A DNA stretch of 8,718 nucleotides from CAYXGE01 sp964464435. GTDB lineage: Bacteria > Pseudomonadota > Gammaproteobacteria > Burkholderiales > Methylophilaceae. The stretch's first letter is position 1. Every line of letters begins with the position of its first letter. A program made the position numbers and the translations under genes. Where the stretch lies: contig CAYXGE010000077.1 in assembly GCA_964464435.1 (NCBI GenBank), positions 1 through 8,718 of the forward strand, in the 5' to 3' direction. The notes beneath the pieces are model-generated. The model had not been told where the DNA came from. It saw only the letters and a list, made by a program, of their open reading frames with translations, and searched no databases. Shown here piece after piece: positions 5,634-8,718 of the stretch.

Positions 5634-8337
5634 ATTTACGCCATTCGTCTATGAGCGAGGCTACTAATGCAGTCCACCCTGTTTGGTGCGAAGCCCCTAG
5701 CCCCTTACCAGTATCACCATCAAAATACTCACTAAACTGAATGTAGTCTCTCCAATATGGGTCTTGTTGAAATGTTTGATTTTCACCGTATACAGGGCGT
5801 TTGCCATCAGCATTTCTAGTAAAAATTGAAATCATAGCATTTGCAAAATAACTGGCCATTTCACCTGCTGTACGGTCTATACCTTGCGCATCTTTCATGA
5901 TGGCTTGGCGCGCATAGGCTTTATCTAACTTGCGTAATGATTCAATCATCAAAAAGGTGGTAGGAAACCAAATCGGGCCACGCCAATTGGAGTTACCCCC
6001 TTTGATTTTACAATCCGCTTCGGCAGGCTCATAACGTACTTCATTATTGCCAAGTACAAAAGGGTGCGCCTGATGATGTTTAGATAAACTGCGTAAACCA
6101 TAGGCTGACTTAAACTCATTTGCATCCCATACACTTTCTAAAATTCGGCTTAGTTGTTCTTTGGTAACAATCGTCAGCACCAGCGTTTTGGTCTTTTCAT
6201 GCGTAATCGGGTTAGTCTCAAAGGCAGCATTCACGCAGTGCGAAACGATATCTTGTCTGTTCTCCACAAACCAGTTCATGCTTGTGGCAAAACTGGCAAA
6301 TGGTTTCACCCACTCCTCACCCAAACGTTCTACTGCAAATAGCGGAATTAAACCCACCAATGAGCGTACTTTGAGTTTTTCATAATGCCCATTGGGATAG
6401 CGCAATACGTCGTAAAAGAAACCATCGGTTTCATCCCACAGATTATGGTCGCCTTGCGCTCCCATATGCTTCATGGCAGAACCCACATACACATAATGCT
6501 GAAAAAACTTAGTCGCCATGCCTTCATATACAGGGTTGGTTTTGGCTAGCTCTAATGCAATACGCATTAAGTTCTGGCAGAACATGCCCATCCAACCCGT
6601 GGCGTCTGATTGCTCCAGTACTGCGCCATTCGGTAATTTTTCTGAACGATCGAACAGCGTAATATTATCCAGCCCTAAAAATCCGCCTTCGAAAATGTTG
6701 TTGCCTTCTTTGTCTACCTTGTTCACCCACCAAGCAAAGTTAATCAATAACTTATGAAAACACTTTTCTAAAAAGGCAATATCGGCAACGCCTGAGCGCT
6801 TTCTGTCCATGTTATACACGCGCCACACTGCCCAAGCGTGTACTGGTGGGTTAAGGTCACTAAACTCCCACTCATAAGCAGGAATTTGCCCATTCGGGTG
6901 TTGAAATTGTTCAAACAGCATGAGCAACAGCTGTTCTTTGGCAAAGTCAGGGTCTATGAGTGTAATGGGCACCGTATGAAACGCTAAATCCCATGCCGCA
7001 AACCACGGATACTCCCATTTATCGGGCATCGATAAAATACGTTGTGAGTTTAGATGTCGCCAATGTTGGTTGCGAATATTCTTACGCGACTGCGGCGGTG
7101 GTGTGTTGGGATTATCACCCTCTAACCATTTTTGTACATCAAACAAGTAATTTTGCTTACCCCACATCAGTCCAGCAAAGGCTTGACGTTGGACACGACA
7201 TTCATCTTCACTCGCATTTTTAGGGTGAATGCTGGCGTAAAATGCATCCGCCTCCGCCTTACGTTTGGCAATAATACTTGCCACATCTTTTAGTGGATTT
7301 TTTAAAGCGGTATCTGACAATCGTAAACGAATAGTAACACTGCCTCCTGCTGGCACCATGCGTTGAAAATGCAAACAAGATTTAGTACCTGTTTGCGCAG
7401 GGTTAACACAGTCTTCACCGTTAATAATATGGCGGTGAAACGCATCTTTAACGTACTTCCTGCCATCGTTATGTTGCGCGCCATAAAGTTTAGAGATATT
7501 GGTTTCATTATTGGTAAACAGCGGCTGACCATCAGCTTCACCATAAAAATAACGCTTCCCCAACTGATATGAAACAGGAATATTGGTCAGCCCAGTCGCA
7601 TCAGTATCATCTGCTAGCAAACATACCGCTTGGCTAGTTTGTTCATGAAGTTGTATCAAAGGTGGTTGTTCGGGTAAATCATCCCATGCCCAAATATTGC
7701 GAAACCATAAGTTAGGAATAATATGAATAGGCGCGCTCTCTGGGCCACGGTTATGAACTTCTATCGCAATACAAATATCTTCTGCCGTGTGTTTAGCGTA
7801 ATCAATGAACACATCAAAATAACGATTATCGTCAAAAATGCCCGTATCTAATAGTTCATACTCTTCACCACGGCCTTGTCTGGCTTGGTTTTCGTCAATT
7901 AATTTTTTGTAGGGGAATTCTGCCTGAGGGTATTTATAGAGATAACGCATATAACTATGCGTCGGGGTGCTGTCCACATAAAAATAATACTCTTTGGGGT
8001 CTTCGCCGTGGTTGCCTTCGTGTGGGGTTAAGCCGTAAATGCGCTCTTTTAAAATGGGGTCTTTGCCATTCCATAATGCCAGACCAAAACATAACAATTG
8101 GTAACGATCACAAAACCCGCCTATGCCATCTTCACCCCAGCGATACGCTTTACTGCGCGCCATATCATGGCTTAAAAAGCTCCATGCCGTGCCGTTTGGG
8201 CTGTAATCCTCGCGCACTGTGCCCCATGCACGCTCACTCAGGTAAGGACCCCAACGTCGCCAACCAGCACTATGAATACCGCGTGCTTCATCTAGACGTT
8301 GCTTTTCAGCGATTGACTGTTTACCCTGCTCAGGCAT
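5632..8337 (-). CDS. GH63-type (MGH1-like) glucosidase, cytoplasmic, substrate unknown
   Basis: A 901-aa glycoside hydrolase resembling bacterial GH63 proteins of the mannosyl-oligosaccharide-glucosidase type, inverting enzymes that release glucose. There is no signal peptide, so it acts inside the cell. Residues about 1-370 carry the WGTVREDYS (39-47) and WSFLSHDMARSKAYRW (52-67) motifs and look like the beta-rich N-terminal part. Residues about 380-900 are Trp-rich and fit the (alpha/alpha)6 barrel, with WEYPWFAAWDLAFH (441-454), GGFLGLDNI (551-559), EQSDATGW (575-582), NWRGPIWFP (784-792) and FSEYFDGDTG (868-877). By analogy with GH63 enzymes I propose D557 as general acid and E870 as general base. 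It is about twice as long as single-domain glucosylglycerate hydrolases of the family. The frame is intact. The ATG has a GGGGAG site 5 bases upstream. The tight link to glucokinase supports glucose as product; the natural substrate is not known. Confidence 0.82.
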   Translation of the reverse strand: MPEQGKQSIAEKQRLDEARGIHSAGWRRWGPYLSERAWGTVREDYSPNGTAWSFLSHDMARSKAYRWGEDGIGGFCDRYQLLCFGLALWNGKDPILKERIYGLTPHEGNHGEDPKEYYFYVDSTPTHSYMRYLYKYPQAEFPYKKLIDENQARQGRGEEYELLDTGIFDDNRYFDVFIDYAKHTAEDICIAIEVHNRGPESAPIHIIPNLWFRNIWAWDDLPEQPPLIQLHEQTSQAVCLLADDTDATGLTNIPVSYQLGKRYFYGEADGQPLFTNNETNISKLYGAQHNDGRKYVKDAFHRHIINGEDCVNPAQTGTKSCLHFQRMVPAGGSVTIRLRLSDTALKNPLKDVASIIAKRKAEADAFYASIHPKNASEDECRVQRQAFAGLMWGKQNYLFDVQKWLEGDNPNTPPPQSRKNIRNQHWRHLNSQRILSMPDKWEYPWFAAWDLAFHTVPITLIDPDFAKEQLLLMLFEQFQHPNGQIPAYEWEFSDLNPPVHAWAVWRVYNMDRKRSGVADIAFLEKCFHKLLINFAWWVNKVDKEGNNIFEGGFLGLDNITLFDRSEKLPNGAVLEQSDATGWMGMFCQNLMRIALELAKTNPVYEGMATKFFQHYVYVGSAMKHMGAQGDHNLWDETDGFFYDVLRYPNGHYEKLKVRSLVGLIPLFAVERLGEEWVKPFASFATSMNWFVENRQDIVSHCVNAAFETNPITHEKTKTLVLTIVTKEQLSRILESVWDANEFKSAYGLRSLSKHHQAHPFVLGNNEVRYEPAEADCKIKGGNSNWRGPIWFPTTFLMIESLRKLDKAYARQAIMKDAQGIDRTAGEMASYFANAMISIFTRNADGKRPVYGENQTFQQDPYWRDYIQFSEYFDGDTGKGLGASHQTGWTALVASLIDEWRK

Positions 8338-8342
8338 TACGT

Positions 8343-8349
8343 CTCCCCC
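8343..8349 (-). promoter_or_regulatory. Ribosome binding site of the glucosidase gene
   Basis: The minus strand reads GGGGGAG, 5 bases before the ATG at 8337. It gives good support to this start over later in-frame methionines such as residue 59. Confidence 0.75.
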
Positions 8350-8362
8350 AGTATGAGTTAGC

Positions 8363-8408
8363 TTATTTGCGTTTTATGATTACTATACACCTTTAAATGC
8401 GCAAATAA
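8363..8408. repeat. Perfect 9-base inverted repeat in the murU-glucosidase gap
   Basis: The arms TTATTTGCG (8363-8371) and CGCAAATAA (8400-8408) are exact reverse complements separated by 28 bases. Arm centres are 37 bases apart, about three and a half helical turns. The candidate -10 lies between the arms, and the candidate -35 falls within the promoter-distal arm. The loop is long and there is no T-tract, so it does not look like a terminator. It may be a pair of operator half-sites, but this is inferred from position only. Confidence 0.5.
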
Positions 8409-8409
8409 A
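8382..8409 (-). promoter_or_regulatory. Possible promoter for the glucosidase-glucokinase pair
   Basis: In the 97-base gap the minus strand reads TATAGT (8387-8382), a 5 of 6 match to a -10 box, with a weak TTTATT (8409-8404) 16 bases upstream that matches only 3 of 6 as a -35. No terminator hairpin is evident after murU. The weak -35 and flanking inverted repeat would suit a promoter needing an activator, or a regulated one, but this is a guess from layout. Confidence 0.35.
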
Positions 8410-8434
8410 CAGCGCCAAGCCTGATACTTGAGGG

Positions 8435-8718
8435 TTATTTTTTAGTTAAATTAGCATCGAGCTGCTGTAGGCGCTCTGGGGTCCCTATATCATGCCAAAC
8501 CCCTTGATAGTACTCAGCCGTAGCGCCATAATTGTCAATTGCTTTGCGCAACAAGGGCGCGAGTTTTGCTGGTTGCCCAATCTCCACCTCCGCAAATAAA
8601 TCGGGGTGATAAACACCGACGCCAGAGAAAGTAAACATTTGCTCACCTGCATTTTTGAGCATGCCGTTTTCGATGGCAAAGTCACCTTTAGGATGCTGCG
8701 GCGGGTTATCCACCAACA
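8435..8718 (-). CDS. murU: N-acetylmuramate alpha-1-phosphate uridylyltransferase MurU (C-terminal part)
   Basis: About the last 94 residues of a nucleotidyltransferase cut by the right edge of the window. MurU turns MurNAc 1-phosphate and UTP into UDP-MurNAc, a cytoplasmic step of the peptidoglycan-recycling route that bypasses new synthesis and so the fosfomycin target MurA. The fragment opens with VDNPPQHPKGDF, matching the VDNP..H..GDF stretch of Pseudomonas MurU. It continues with TFSGVGVYHPDLF, KLAPLLRKAID, and ends in the diagnostic YYQGVWHDIGTPERLQQLD before LTKK and TAA. The N-terminal nucleotide-binding LAAGKGxRMxPLT motif lies outside the window, and its usual partner amgK (MurNAc/GlcNAc anomeric kinase) is expected just beyond. 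The first visible full codon is an internal TTG (Leu), not a start. A related sugar-1-phosphate nucleotidyltransferase is the main alternative. Confidence 0.85.
   Translation of the reverse strand, partial: LVDNPPQHPKGDFAIENGMLKNAGEQMFTFSGVGVYHPDLFAEVEIGQPAKLAPLLRKAIDNYGATAEYYQGVWHDIGTPERLQQLDANLTKK

Noticed and set aside
8022..8396. Plus-strand open frame of 124 codons opposite the start of the glucosidase gene
   Set aside because: It lies almost wholly antisense to a clearly coding frame, is rich in Cys and His as antisense shadows often are, shows no recognisable motif, and its far end runs into the intergenic promoter region.
8411..8434. Possible terminator just after murU
   Set aside because: Only a 4-base CAAG/CTTG pairing is present and no T-run follows, so I do not call a terminator.
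8485..8685. Minus-strand 66-codon frame overlapping murU
   Set aside because: It is an out-of-frame shadow of the murU C-terminus, which has clear family motifs in the other frame.
1..8718. Defence system, CRISPR array, transposon or phage element
   Set aside because: No direct-repeat array, transposase, integrase, toxin-antitoxin or nuclease motif was seen, and all long frames belong to known metabolic or cell-envelope families.

Overview
The window is a compact, single-strand gene block from a Gram-negative proteobacterium. Two ubiquinone-type flavin hydroxylases, a periplasmic DsbC and the MurU peptidoglycan-recycling enzyme all point to the beta/gamma proteobacteria. The moderate, slightly AT-rich base composition and the order murU ... 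pepP-ubiH-second hydroxylase-dsbC suggest a betaproteobacterium, perhaps a methylotroph of the Methylophilaceae. That placement is an inference from gene order, not a database result.

All seven recognisable genes lie on the minus strand, so transcription runs from the right edge to the left. In that order they are: the 3' part of murU (8718-8435); a 97-base gap with a possible promoter and a perfect 9-base inverted repeat; a 901-residue GH63-type glucosidase (8337-5632); glucokinase (5621-4635), with only 10 bases between the two genes; a 94-base gap with a possible promoter; aminopeptidase P (4537-3233); ubiH (3236-2076), overlapping pepP by 4 bases; a second UbiH/UbiI/UbiF-family hydroxylase (2039-858); and dsbC (839-123). 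A strong hairpin terminator (about 106-74) closes the block. A plus-strand reading frame entering from the left edge ends at 64 and converges on the same hairpin.

Functionally there are three layers. MurU salvages cell-wall N-acetylmuramate into UDP-MurNAc. The cytoplasmic glucosidase and glucokinase form an apparent two-step module: release glucose from an internal glucoside, then phosphorylate it. PepP, the two quinone hydroxylases and DsbC are housekeeping enzymes for peptide turnover, ubiquinone synthesis and periplasmic disulfide isomerisation.

I see no mobile element, CRISPR array, tRNA, rRNA or defence system. The least ordinary part is the glucosidase-glucokinase pair sitting between murU and pepP, together with the inverted repeat at its possible promoter. 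Everything else looks like conserved core metabolism.
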